In this document: one piece after another, positions 49,150 to 61,899 of the stretch
Layout of the letters: every line of letters starts with the position of its first letter
Position numbering within the stretch: the stretch's first letter is position 1
From: Hydractinia symbiolongicarpus
Lineage: Eukaryota; Cnidaria; Hydrozoa; Anthoathecata; Hydractiniidae
DNA length: 64,000 nucleotides
Direction of reading: 5' to 3'
Assembly (NCBI RefSeq): GCF_029227915.1
Contig: NC_079881.1
Coordinates: 18,825,501 to 18,889,500, forward strand
The notes under the pieces: generated by a model
What the model was told of the DNA's origin: nothing
Databases searched by the model: none
Seen by the model: only the letters and a program-made list of their open reading frames with translations
Made by a program: the position numbers and the translations under genes

Positions 49150-51810
49150 TAATTGTCATTGTGGCCTATATTCTTACATTTGCTATATTTGTGATATTAA
49201 TATGCTGTGACGTGTATCTCTTCTACTGATAACTCTGAAAATATGAGCAACTTCTAAATAATTGGGTAAAAATTGGCTTTCCTTTGACTTTACTTTAAAT
49301 AAATTTTCACTGGGTGTACTGTTGACTGTGCGGTTTCACCATCAAGATGCCATACACACATATTCTTAAGAAATGCCTCACGTTGGTTATTATTAGTATT
49401 ATAAATGACTAGTCAATGACCTGTGGGTAAATCGTGTACGGGTATTATAATATAGATTTTATATACGCCTAAGTCTTATTTCTGGAATGTATTTAGACTA
49501 TAGACAAAACATAATAATCGTAGGTAAAACTATATCGTCTTTACTATAACTCTAACGTTAAGGAAAGGTTAATATAAAACTATTTTGTGGTAGCCACGTA
49601 ATAAATTATAAGCGTAGAAACAAAAATTAATAAATTTTTTATTCCTAAAATCAACTAAAATACCTATCTTAACGACATAGGAATAACTATGTTACATAAC
49701 TATGTATCCATATTTCTTGTATTTTATAACAGGCCTCCATTAACAGATGTTGTTCTAGGTATAACGTGGTGTTTCTTTCAAACTTTTTTATGCAAATTCA
49801 CCTTTTTTAACCAAACGGCTTTAATATAAAAACAACACATATTTTTTGAAAAGCATTTTCACTTTATCTAGTTATTACAAAAGGCTTTATCGGACAACAC
49901 AAAGTAGCGGACCCGGATCTGCTAATCTGAGATGTTTCCATGTCCATCTTCATGGAAAGTCGTTTCAAATAAACAAAATGTAATTCAAACTTATCACTCC
50001 TACATATTTCGTCATAAAGTTAAAATTGAAAATAAAACTAACGGGGCGTAGTTTTTGATATAATGCAAAATTTTACTTTAACTGTAACCAAAGTTATGGA
50101 AAAAAAGCAGAATGTTAATTTATCATTTCATAATTTTCAATATATAATTAGCACAAGGTAAGAGTAGGAAGTAAAACTAGTAAATGTAACAGCGCTTAGT
50201 TTTTTATATAGTGCAAAATTTGACTTTAATCGTGGACAAAATTATTGAAAAAAGCAGTTTTTTTGTCATTTTTTAAACTTCGCCGAAAGTGTCAAATAGT
50301 CAATGCTTTTTGTTAGGAATGTCTAAGATGTGTGTTGGGAAAATCAAACAAACCACCTTAAAATATAAGTAATATCTTGGACATTTATCTCTGTCTGCTT
50401 TACTTCCCATATGAGGAAGAACTTTTTAATAAAATTGAACACATTGTTTAAAAGCGTTTACGTCAATGAAAATGGAAAGGAGGAAGGAGGTAATTGGCAA
50501 ACCATAGTTTTGTTAATTTTTACTTTACAACGTAATATGTTTGCTAACTAACAAATTATATGCGTAGGTATAGCTTCCGTGTGTTAAGAAAAAACTAACC
50601 TCAAGGGGGGCCTTGAACTGAAAAAATAGTAATTAAAATAACATGTCATTATCAAAATGTGTTAAAAAAGATTTTTTTCACATCTTCCTAACAATATATT
50701 AGGACAGAAAGCAACAACAATATTTTCGTTGTCCGTCTGTTTTTTTCACGTCAACACTTTCTTGATTACTTGTGTGTAGTAACTTACAGTAATTAATGAC
50801 AGTTAAAGTTTACAATGCAACTACCGAGGCGTGCTCGAGGATACGACACATGAACTTAGGCTATTCTGATGCACATGCATAAAACACGAATAGTCCGGTT
50901 ACATTGTAATGCTGAATCCGAAAAAAAGCTTTATTCCTAACTTATCGTAGAACGTCGGAACCTTCACTTTTTTAAAAGTAGCATTCAACTGATATTCACA
51001 ATTTTCTCTTTATAATATTGTGACACCATCTTTTATGTTTATCACATATTGGCGAATACCGCATCTACAGCACTAAAATTTTCTGTACAGGAAAAATAAT
51101 CATAATTCTGCTTCCAGTTTTAAGAAAATGTAGACAATTGTGGCGTCAAATTTTCAAAACAATTTACAGTTTACTTCCTGATAGCCCGACAAATACAACT
51201 ATGGATTTCTATTACCAATACCTTCATATAGTAAGAAAAGTATATTATTTTAATTTTACTCCAGCGTGCTAACACTTTCTAAGAAAGGCCCTTTCCTACA
51301 AAAAAATTATTTTTGCTATTTTAATCGCATTATATAATATTTCAAAGGGGGGTAATTATTTTATTACATTTGTTTTCTTTTTAAACCGTTTCGGCACTTG
51401 CGTACTGAGGCAATTAAAATTTTTATTTTACAGGAATGTTATTTTCCTTAGACTCTTAGGCTCTTAACAGATTAAAAGAACAGAGATAACCAAAGAAAAA
51501 AAAGCTCACGGAGATGTTAATAAAAACAATTCCTAACGAGAGCTGTAAAATATACTTTTTCTATTTAATATTAACTTGTCGCTTGCTGATACCTTTTGTT
51601 TTACAAAGAATTTAGAAATAAACCAACGTTATTAACCCAGAAGTGGCATTAGCAGCAATGACGCATAATATATTATTATAGCAAATATAGGAAAAAATAA
51701 AACACCACAAAGTTAATTATCACAAGAACGAATCTATTCCTTCCTGACATCCTGATGGAAATGACTAGGCAAGAAGTAGTCGAGACTTGACAAATCTGGA
51801 AGCTGTGAAA
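49150..51810. other. Intergenic spacer between divergent peroxidase copies 1 and 2
   Basis: No gene. From about 49905 rightward it is an inverted counterpart of the right end of the window, up to about 63955, belonging to the copy 2/copy 3 palindrome. A short piece of the dispersed TACGGG...TATAATATAGA repeat lies at 49425-49457. Confidence 0.65.
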
Positions 51811-51813
51811 TCA

Positions 51814-51820
51814 TATAAAT
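51814..51820 (+). promoter_or_regulatory. TATA-like box, peroxidase copy 2
   Basis: TATAAAT about 93 bases upstream of the ATG at 51913, conserved in all three copies. Confidence 0.5.
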
Positions 51821-51912
51821 AATAGTGAATTTCACATTTTTATTACTTCTTATTTTGCTTGCATCTCAGAAGTAACAAGAAAATCAACAAGGAAGATTGG
51901 CTGTCACTTAAC

Positions 51913-54237
51913 ATGGGCAAATTAGCAGCAACACTCCTAATACCGTTGCTTTTAGCATGTACAATGAAAGGTAATAATTTAAAGTTACTATCTTTTCACC
52001 GCAGCAACTAAACTGTTAGAAAATCTAAACTGTCATAAATAGCTTGTTGAAACGTTCTGTTTTCATATATGGCTCATTGATGCGTCAATATAATCTTTAT
52101 TCTAGCACAACTGTTTAATCCTGGAAATACCTTCGCCAACTGTGTTCCACCAAATCCTACTGCTTTTTGTAAAGCGTTTCTGCCATTTCGATCTGTTGAC
52201 GGAAGCTGTAACAACCTTGCGAAACCACCACAAGGAGCAAAAGATACAGCACTGGCCCGACTTTTACGTAAGTACACTATCAGAAAAATAACACTATTTA
52301 CACAACTTTATAGAATTAAGCAATCTGCCTTTCCTGGGGATAATACTTTTTTTTATTAAAATAATTTTTTGTGCTCATATGATCACCATTCAACTGAGAA
52401 ATCTATATTTTCCACACAAAAATATGTTTCTTAAACTACAAACAGAGCTCATACAGTTCTGTACATTTTTATTTTTTCTTTGTTTCTGACATATACATGT
52501 CAATTAATGACAACGTTTTCTTCTAATTTAGCGGCTGACTATGTCGATAGTAATAATCTTGATACTCCTCGTGGCTTTCCTGGAACATTACCGCGCGTTC
52601 CTACAGCTCATGAAGTTTCACGGGCAGTCTTCCGCGTTCAAACTAGAAACAGACAAAGATCATCGTTGTCAACAATGTTTATGGCATTTGGACAATTCCT
52701 CGATCATGACTTTGCATACACAAGTCATCCTCCGTGCGATGTGTCTGCAGGGTAAACCCATAATATGCATTTCTTATTTTGCTTAGCATACAATAAAGTT
52801 TTACTTAGTTAACATATTTAATTTTGTACTAGATGTGGTTCAATAACTGCCTTCACGTATCCATGTTTCCCACTGATAATCAGGTCAGGTGGATCACGTT
52901 GTACATCTCTGGCAAGGTCAGTTCCTGTCTGTCAACCCAAATTTCAACCACGAACCACAAGAGAACAGTTGAACATAATATCATCTTTCGTTGATTTGTC
53001 TCAAGTCTACAGCAACGATATAATTGTTCACAAACAGTTGAGAACATTAGATGGTAAGTTACTTACATGCATTTGGCGTTTACACTATATACTTTTAAAG
53101 TTATTGAAGGGTATCTTTTACAAAAACTTCATATTTTGTTTAGGCAATGGATTGCTAAAGGTCACTTCGTCAAATTTGCTACCGATTAGATTGCCACCGT
53201 CAGATCCAGAATGTAGAAATCCAGGCGGATGTTCATTGGTTGGTGATGACAGAGGAGACGAAAATATTGTGTTAAACACGTTACATACGATATTTGTGCG
53301 ATATCACAACTACATAGCTAAAAAACTAAAAGTTTTGACAAGATCTACCAGTGAAAAGTTTCTTTTCGAGACAGCAAGGAAAATCAATATTGCCATATAT
53401 CAACGCATTGTTTACAACGAGTTTCTTCCACCTATTGTTGATTTAGCTCCATACAAAGGTTACGATACATCAGTGGATGCTTCCATAACTAATGTCTTTT
53501 CAACAGCAGCCTTTAGATTCGGTCACAGTTTGGTTCCAAATGCCTGGGCGCAACTAAACAACAACTTTGACACGGCTTTCAACGATATCTCTCTTCAAGC
53601 TTCATTTGAAAACACTCTTCCAATTCGTAATCGGGGTATAGAACCAACAGCATTTGGTTTATTGGCAAACCGATCGCAAGTAGTTGATACCACGTTTGCG
53701 TTTGGAATAGCCCGAAGGTTACTTGTTCCTTTAGGAGAGAGAAGACTTGAAGATTTGACAGCTTTGAATATTCAACGAGGACGAGATCATGGTTTGAAAA
53801 CATATGGAGCTTGGAGACGAAGATGTAGATTACCAGCCATCAATACGTTTGAAGATCTGGTGGGAATAATGTCTAATTCAACGATTAGGAATTTCGAGAC
53901 AGTGTACAACAACCCGAATGACATTGACATATTTGCAGCTGGTATTGCAGAACGACGCACCAACGGAAAAATGCTTGGACCAACCTTCCAATGTATCCAA
54001 AAAATCCAATTTGAGCGCTTCAGAGACGGAGATCGATTTTGGTATGAAAACCCTGGTGTCTTCACTCCGGACCAGCTTATTGAAATAAACAAAATGACAT
54101 TGTCGAAGGTTTTATGCAACACATTAAAAGGTATCGTTTCCATCCAAAGAAATGCTTTAAGAGCTGTTTTTCCCAACACAGTACGAAGAGGGTGTGGGAA
54201 CATCCCAGATATTGATTTGAAAAAATGGATCAGTTAG
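51913..54237 (+). CDS. Secreted animal haem peroxidase, copy 2
   Basis: Exons 51913-51970, 52106-52267, 52532-52751, 52833-53053, 53144-54237 give 584 aa with consistent phases. The start MGKLAATLLIP opens a hydrophobic signal peptide of about 19 residues. Cysteine-rich exon 2 has FRSVDGSCNN, as in the N-terminal part of peroxidasin-type domains. Active-site residues: FGQFLDHD with Asp131 and distal His132, Arg257 and Glu260 in RGDE, proximal His348 in FRFGHS, plus NIQRGRDHGL. An Asn follows Glu260 where myeloperoxidase has Met. No Ig or LRR modules, so this is a minimal single-domain peroxidase. The last intron (53054-53143) is exactly 90 bases and open in frame. Tail-to-tail with copy 3. 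Confidence 0.92.
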
Positions 54238-54602
54238 TTTCATGGATATTCTGACCTGATATTCATTCTCTATTTTTGAATAACAGACCATATTTTCTTC
54301 TCAATTTTAAAAAAGTATTCTCTATGTAATACATGAAAATGGTAAATCTCTTTTTCTTTTGTCTTAAGAAATCCGAAAATTTTAGTTCCTACATTCTATG
54401 TCTACCATATACTGTTACCTAAAAACTAGGAATATTTCGGCGCTTTGTTTCACTTAGTGACCTCTATCTTTCTCTAATTTGTTGGGAATGCGACAAGGTT
54501 TAAAGGAAGAATATTCGATTTTATCTGCAGCATTTCACATGTCGTTACGGCAACAGCCATCTTAATAAACCTTTCATTTAATGACAGGTTTGTTTCTTTG
54601 TG

Positions 54603-54657
54603 TAAACTTTTGTCGATTTTGTTACCTCTCATATGTAACAAAATCGACAAAAGTTTA
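54603..54657. repeat. 23-bp hairpin downstream of peroxidase copy 2
   Basis: Perfect arms 54603-54625 and 54635-54657 built on CTTTTGTCGATTTTGTTAC, loop of 9. Copy 3 has the same hairpin at 58667-58721 with the loop in the reverse-complement sense, as expected from the inverted duplication. Copy 1 has only one arm (about 46216-46234). Confidence 0.9.
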
Positions 54658-55382
54658 TTTATTTATATAAGTTATTGTATTAATTGATTACGATTTATTA
54701 GTTGGTGGAATTGAAATTTAATGTTGGACATAATGCGTTTTTTATTTGTTTCACAAAGAAAAAAAACACCATCTCTTTGTAATTTCTGCATCCTGTACTT
54801 TTTTAAACTTTGGATGGTAATCCTAAAGCTTATGTTTCTGAGAAGTTTTTTATGGTCCAGTGTAGAAATTGACAGTGGAAACGTAAGAAAAATAAAACAT
54901 CTTGAATTAAAGGTATAGCAAGTTGCAAGTATGAACAAAGAACACAAAAATAAGAAATAAATGATAGATATTTATGCCAATTTTGCATTGTGGACTGTAA
55001 TTGCTACAGATTTTTTTCTTTTTGACATGGCTATATCATTGTTTACAAATTTGCTAGAACGTAAATTACCGCAATTAAAGCATATAAAGAAACAGTCCCA
55101 TCAATTTAATTTATAATATAAATTTTACACTTTGCTGAACATATATAATTGACCAAGATATCTACCATTCTTTTCGATATATGTTAATTTACTTTTCTTT
55201 AAACTTTCAAGAGTACAGTGAATACAATGCTTAAGGATACTGTAATGGTTCAGACGCATATTCAGTATACCCATTATATCTCAAAATTTCTGATTTATAT
55301 ACAAAATTATTTATTGGATATAAACGGAAGTTAATTTTGTATATAAGATATTAAAAAAATTTCCAGGTGGACATAAATCTAC

Positions 55383-56070
55383 ATATTTCTTTATCACTAG
55401 AAACGTATAAAGCTCAAATCCGCTTAGTTTTCTTTTATTTTGTAATATATCTTGTAACATATCTCAACAAATTAAGCAATACTTTGCTATATATTTTTTT
55501 CACCGAAGCGCGTTGTTTGTTATTTAAAAATTCGTATTCCTTCCTCAAAAGTCTACATGAAATGTGACAAAACATGCTGCAGCAGGCATTTATGGGCACA
55601 TGTGAAGTTTTGTCCAGAGGTTTCTTCATTTTGGAGGGAAGATTCAGACGTTTTAGTAAAAAAAAAATCTGGGGATTTATGGAAAAAATATTTGGGTATA
55701 TTTTTGATAATTATAAAATTTCTTTCTGTCGTAATCTCTCTTTGTTATAAAGCAATAGAGAAAAAACGCTTGAAGAAAAAGCAAGTTCTAGTGCTGAAGT
55801 CAGCTTAACCATTTTTCCATTTTGGGAACCTTCTGGCCTTGGCGGGGCTTATTTGTAGTACACCTGCGTGCTAGAAAGTGGACTAGAAGATTTTAAGCCC
55901 CTTCTAACTGACCTTACGATTCCGATTAGGAAAAATGAACGGCATCTGTCTAATATCAGATATGGCTGAAAAACTGTCGTTGCTATAACGGTTCTGGTCA
56001 AGACTTTAAATTATATTGCGTTAGAATTATGCAAGGAATACCAACTTTCTCATATTGAGTTTTGTTAGAA
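55383..56070. other. Palindrome centre, left part
   Basis: No supported gene. Short frames at 55367-55567 and 55557-55808 lack motifs or splice context. Confidence 0.4.
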
Positions 56071-56077
56071 ATAATTT

Positions 56078-57330
56078 TTAAAGTATATATAATTTTATAA
56101 TTGGTACAGGATTTGAGAGAGACTTTCCTCGCAGAAAAGAACAATTGATAATGCTGTCGGTGCAGGATAAAAGACTTTCATGTGGCTGTGATACATTCCT
56201 ACGCACATAGCTCCAAAAACTCGCTGATTTTGTATAGAAAACAAACAAACACCTTCCAAGAATCCTAGATTGTATGAATAAGCTAATTTTGCGCACGCAA
56301 TCGCTGTAAATGTTTGATCAGCGAGAAAAAACACAGACAGCATCACATACCATCTAGTAACTTTCCTAGCTAGATAGTAGAGCAATAAGAAAAGCAAAGA
56401 TGTCAAAATTACAGACAGCAAACTAATAACACCACCATAATACACTTCTCTGTTTGACATTCTCCAAGATAGAAGAAATGCATTAAGAGCAATGTTAGCG
56501 AATGCAACACCCAGTAAGAAAGCATTCAGAACTGAATAACGGAAGTTTAATCTTGTGATAACAATCATGGGTAAGGTATAAAACATTATTTGGTGCATTA
56601 TCTCAAAAGGTATGCATTAATGATCATCAGCAGAGTGTCTTTAGTTTGACAACTTTTTTCTGTCGTGCTGGCTGTGGATGCGGAACACATCTCCATGGTT
56701 TCTGCTTTTATGTCATATCCTCTTGATAATTCATGCGTAAGAATTAATACAAAATCCCCCCCCAAAATGCAGATTATGATCATCAGGAGAGTGTCTTTAG
56801 TTTGAAAAATCTTTATTGATGCGCTGATGCTCATGCGGAATCGATATCCTTTCCTTCCATGTTTTCGGCTTTCATGTCATATTCTCTTGATAAATCATGC
56901 GTAAAAATTAATACAACAACCAGTATTATGCAGCAAATACAAATAAAATAGGTCCAATAACATTGGCATACGTTATTTGAATACTTCCAATCCAAAAATC
57001 TGTTTTAAGACAAAATAGAGAAAAGCCTAGCCCGCAAGCGTAGCCTATTAAACGACTACCATTAATCCTCATCAATTCTTACGACACCTTTTCTTTAGGG
57101 TACGATCTTGCAACCTCTAAAACCATAAGTGGTGTCACTGCCATGCTAAACCCGCTTAAAAATCCTTCAAACAACGGAAACAAAAGAGATGTGGGAAAGG
57201 CATATAAAATGCTCCCAGCTATGGACAAATTAATAACAAGCAAAGACTTAAAGCAATCGCATTTTATGTGATAGTGTACGCCGAGAATTAGATAATAGTA
57301 AAACGGTAGGCTGTATATACTATCTTTATA
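56078..57330 (-). pseudogene. MFS-like multi-pass transporter pseudogene
   Basis: Read from about 57330. A first membrane block includes LPFYYYLILG, GFLSGFSMAVTPLMVLEVA and YANVIGPILFVF, with a loop ARSYPKEKVS between segments in the style of the MFS TM2-3/TM4-5 region. A frameshift follows, then a cytoplasmic-loop-like block (LIFTHDLSREYDMKAE) that is repeated in tandem once more (LILTHELSRGYDIKAE). Next is the open stretch 56598-56095 (167 aa) with about four hydrophobic helices (FLLGVAFANIALNAFLL, ISLLSVILTSLLFLLLYY, WYVMLSVFFLADQTF). Stops at about 57090 and two or more frameshifts break it. The family call is from helix pattern and loops only. It lies at the centre of the inverted duplication. 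Confidence 0.45.
56618..56925 (-). repeat. Tandem duplication of about 155 bp inside the transporter relic
   Basis: Two units, 56618-56760 and 56770-56925. Each holds ATCATCAG-AGAGTGTCTTTAGTTTGA, then TCATGTCATATYCTCTTGATAA and TCATGCGTAA-AATTAATAC, with about 80 percent identity by eye. Confidence 0.75.
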
Positions 57331-58666
57331 TACATAAATCTATCTTTCGACACAATTGGTCATAGTATTTTATTAACAAAGTTGCAGGCTTATGGTGTTA
57401 AAAGAAATGAATAAGTGTGGTTAATAAATTACATTTTCAACAAAACTCGAATCCGTTCCAATAAAGAATCTATATATTGCGGCGTTTACCAGGGTACTGT
57501 TCTGTAGACTGTACTGTAGACTTTTAAGCAAGCAAAAAATATTTATTTCACGAATTTCTAAATAACGAACAACGCACTTTTTCGAAAAAATATGTAGCAA
57601 AGTATTGTTGCTATGGTAATGCTGAACTAGTTGAGAAATACTAAAAAAAATAATAAGGGGAGGGGAGTTTGGCACGTTTTAGTGACAAACAAAAATGTAG
57701 ATTTATGTCCACCTGGAAATTTTTTTAATATTTTGTGGAAAAAAATTAATTCCTTTTATATGCAATAAAAAATTTTGAAAGTAAAATAAAAATTTTGATA
57801 TATAATGGGCATACTAAATATGCGTCTGAACCATTACAGTATCCTTAAGCACTGTACCCGCTGTACACTTGAAAGTTTAAATAAAAGTAAATCTAACATA
57901 TATTGACGAGGGTTGTACATATTTCCGTCAACTATGTTCAACAAAGTGTAAAACTTACACTATATAATAAATTGGTGTGACTGTTTCTTTATGTGCTTTA
58001 CTTGTGTTATGTAAACTTATGTAATAGTTATGTTAAGAAAAGAAACTATATCTATATATGCTGCTGTTCTAGCAAATCTTTGATATAGCCATGTCAAAAG
58101 GAGAAAAATCTGTAACTATTACAGACAACAATGCAGAATTGGCATAAATATCAAGCATTTATCAAATGATCCAACTTAGTCGTCATAAGGAACTCTACAT
58201 GGAAAAAACTAATATTAGAAACTAAATCAAATAATTATAAATGTAATTATACTTTGATGTACAAGAAAGTACTAACTTCACCAGTTCGTAATTACTTATT
58301 ATCGCGTATAAATGTTTATGTGAGTTTTAATAACATGTTTCTTGTACAAAATTTGTTAAAAATCCGATAGAGCTAGACTGGAATTTCTGACAGTCGCAAG
58401 TTTGTTACCTAATAACTCAGTAAAAGGTTAAAATTTTGTTAATATCTTTTTCTTATTATTATTAGTTGCACCATAAAAAAATTCGCACGAATACAAGCTT
58501 TAAGATTACCATTCACATGTTAAAAAAGCACAGGATAAAGAAATTACAAAGAAAAGGTGTTTTTTTTTTGTGAAACAAACAAAAAACGCATTGTGTCCAA
58601 CATCAAATCTCAATTCAACCTACTAATAAATCGTAATCAATTAATACAATAACTTATATAAATAAA

Positions 58667-58721
58667 TAAACTTTTGTCGATTTTGTTACATATGAGAGGT
58701 AACAAAATCGACAAAAGTTTA
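58667..58721. repeat. 23-bp hairpin downstream of peroxidase copy 3
   Basis: Perfect arms 58667-58689 and 58699-58721, loop of 9. Partner of the hairpin at 54603-54657. Confidence 0.9.
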
Positions 58722-59076
58722 CAAACCTGTCATTAAATGAAGGGTTTATTAAGATGGCTGTTGCCGTAACGACATGTGAAATGCTGCAGATAAAAGCGAA
58801 TATTCTTCCTTTAAACCTTGTCGCATTCCCAACAAAGTAGAGAAAGATAGAGGTCACTAAGTGAAACAAAGCGCCGAAATATTCCTAGTTTTTAGGTAAC
58901 AGTATATGGTAGACATAGAATGTAGGAACTAAAATTTTCGGATTTCTTAAGACAAAAGAAAAAGAGATTTGCCATTTTCATGTATTACATAGAGAATACT
59001 TTTTTAAAATTGAGAAGAAAATATGGTCTGTTATTCAAAAATAGAGAATGAATATCAGGTCAGAATATCCATGAAA

Positions 59077-61427
59077 CTAACTGATCCATTTTTTCAAATC
59101 AATATCTGGGATGTTCCCACACCCTCTTCGTACTGTGTTGGGAAAAACAGCTCTTAAAGCATTTCTTTGGATGGAAACGATACCTTTTAATGTGTTGCAT
59201 AAAACCTTCGACAATGTCATTTTGTTTATTTCAATAAGCTGGTCCGGAGTGAAGACACCAGGGTTTTCATACCAAAATCGATCTCCGTCTCTGAAGCGCT
59301 CAAATTGGATTTTTTGGATACATTGGAAGGTTGGTCCAAGCATTTTTCCGTTGGTGCGTCGTTCTGCAATACCAGCTGCAAATATGTCAATGTCATTCGG
59401 GTTGTTGTACACTGTCTCGAAATTCCTAATTGTTGAATTAGACATTATTCCCACCAGATCTTCAAACGTATTGATGGCTGGTAATCTACATCTTCGTCTC
59501 CAAGCTCCATATGTTTTCAAACCATGATCTCGTCCTCGTTGAATATTCAAAGCTGTCAAATCTTCAAGTCTTCTCTCTCCTAAAGGAACAAGTAACCTTC
59601 GGGCTATTCCAAACGCAAACGTGGTATCAACTACTTGCGATCGGTTTGCCAATAAACCAAATGCTGTTGGTTCTATACCCCGATTACGAATTGGAAGAGT
59701 GTTTTCAAATGAAGCTTGAAGAGAGATATCGTTGAAGGCCGTGTCAAAGTTGTTGTTTAGTTGCGCCCAGGCATTTGGAACCAAACTGTGACCGAATCTA
59801 AAGGCTGCTGTTGAAAAGACATTAGTTATGGAAGCATCCACTGATGTATCGTAACCTTTGTATGGAGCTAAATCAACAATAGGTGGAAGAAACTCGTTGT
59901 AAACAATGCGTTGATATATGGCAATATTGATTTTCCTTGCTGTCTCGAAAAGAAACTTTTCACTGGTAGATCTTGTCAAAACTTTTAGTTTTTTAGCTAT
60001 GTAGTTGTGATATCGCACAAATATCGTATGTAACGTGTTTAACACAATATTTTCGTCTCCTCTGTCATCACCAACCAATGAACATCCGCCTGGATTTCTA
60101 CATTCTGGATCTGATGGTGGCAATCTAATCGGTAGCAAATTTGATGAAGTAACCTTTAGCAATCCATTGCCTAAACAAAATATGAAGTTTTCGTAAAAGA
60201 TACCCTTCAATAACTTTAAAAGTATATAGTGTAGACGCCAAATGCATGTAAATAACTTACCATCTACTGTTCTCAGCTGTTTGTGAACAATTATATCGTT
60301 GCTGTAGACTTGAGACAAATCAACGAAAGATGATATTATGTTCAACTGTTCTCTTGTGGTTCGTGGTTGAAATTTGGGTTGACAGACAGGAACTGACCTT
60401 GCCAGAGATGTACAACGTGATCCACCTGACCTGATTATCAGTGGGAAACAGGGGTAGGTGAAGGCAGTTATTGAACCACATCTAGTACAAAATTAAATAT
60501 GTTAACTAAGTAAAACTTTATTGTATGCTAAGCAAAATAAGAAATGCATATTATGGGTTTACCCTGCAGACACATCGCACGGAGGATGACTTGTGTATGC
60601 AAAGTCATGATCGAGGAATTGTCCAAATGCCATAAACATTGTTGACAACGTTGATCTTTGTCTGTTTATAGTTTGAACGCGGAAGACTGCCCGTGAAACT
60701 TCATGAGCTGTAGGAACGCGCGGTAATGTTCCAGGAAAGCCACGAGGAGTATCAAGATTATTACTATCGACATAGTCAGCCGCTAAATTAGAAGAAAACG
60801 TAGTCATTAATTGACATGTATATGTCAGAAACAAAGATAAAATAAAAATGTACAGAACTGTATGAGCTCTGTTTGTAGTTTAAGAAACATATTTTTGTGT
60901 GGAAAATATAGATTTCTCAGTTGAATGGTGATCATATGAGCACAAAAAATTATTTTAATAAAAAAAAGTATTATCCCCAGGAAAGGCAGATTGCTTAATT
61001 CTATAAAGTTGTGTAAATAGTGTTATTTTTCTGATAGTGTACTTACGTAAAAGTCGGGCCAATGCTGTATCTTTTGCTCCTTGTGGTGGTTTCGCAAGGT
61101 TGTTACAGCTTCCGTCAACAGATCGAAATGGCAGAAACGCTTTACAAAAAGCAGTAGGATTTGGTGGAACACAGTTGGCGAAGGTATTTCCAGGATTAAA
61201 CAGTTGTGCTAGAATAAAGATTATATTAGTGCATCAATGTGCCATATATGAAAACATAACAACGACGTTATATGAAAACATAGCAACGACGTTATCGCCT
61301 TTTTTGACAGTTTAGATTTTCTAACAGTTTAGTTGCTGCGGTGAAAAGATAATAACTGTATAATAATACCTTTCATTGTACATGCTAAAAGCAACGGTAT
61401 TAGGAGTGTTGCTGCTAATTTGCCCAT
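59077..61427 (-). CDS. Secreted animal haem peroxidase, copy 3
   Basis: Exons 61427-61370, 61208-61047, 60782-60563, 60481-60261, 60170-59077: same phases, same 90-base open last intron and 584 codons as copy 2. All active-site motifs are intact (FGQFLDHD, RGDE, FRFGHS). Private changes include VQTINRQRSTL in exon 3 and LRTVDG at the end of exon 4. By eye, protein identity to the other copies is above 98 percent. The signal peptide is the same as in copy 2. Neighbours: tail-to-tail with copy 2 across the transporter relic. Confidence 0.92.
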
Positions 61428-61519
61428 GTTAAGTGACAGCCAATCTTCCTTGTTGATTTTTTTGTTACTTCTGAGATGCAAGCAAAATAAGAAGTAATAA
61501 AAATGTAAAATTCACTATT

Positions 61520-61526
61520 ATTTATA
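61520..61526 (-). promoter_or_regulatory. TATA-like box, peroxidase copy 3
   Basis: TATAAAT on the minus strand, about 93 bases upstream of the start codon, conserved in all three copies. Confidence 0.5.
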
Positions 61527-61899
61527 TGATTTCACAGCTTCCAGATTTGTCAAGTCTCGACTACTTCTTGCCTGGTCATTTCCATCAGGATGTCAGGAAG
61601 GAATAGATTCGTTCATGTGATAATTAACTTTGTGGTGTTTTATTTTTTCCTATATTTGCTATAATAATATATTATGCGTCATTGCTGCTAATGCCACTTC
61701 TGGGTTAATAACGTTGGTTTATTTCTAAATTGTTTACAAAACAAAAGATATAAGCAAGCGACAAGTTAATATTAAATAGAAAAAGTATATTTTACAGTTC
61801 TCGTTAGGAATTGTTTTTATTAACATCTCCGTGAGCTTTTTTTTCTCCGGTTATCTCTGTTCTTTTAATCTGTTAAGAGCCTAGAATTGCTTATTATAT

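Larger units (their letters stand above)
45215..49150. repeat. Segmental duplication unit 1 (contains peroxidase copy 1)
   Basis: Direct counterpart of about 57750-61620. The 3' flank of the gene (45215-46628) matches the corresponding flank of copy 3 with scattered substitutions and indels. The 5' flank similarity to both other units ends near 49150. Confidence 0.8.
49905..55382 (+). repeat. Left arm of a large inverted duplication (contains peroxidase copy 2)
   Basis: Inverted match to 57697-63955. Anchors: GATCTGCTAATCTGAGAT-like at 49917 against 63930-63955; CGCCGAAAGTG at 50281 against CACTTTCGGCG at 63713; GGTAATTGGCAAACCATAGT at 50490 against 62945-62970; the gene itself; and CCAGGTGGACATAAATCTAC at 55363 against its reverse complement at about 57697-57716. 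The gene body is nearly identical, and the flanks carry many indels. Confidence 0.85.
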
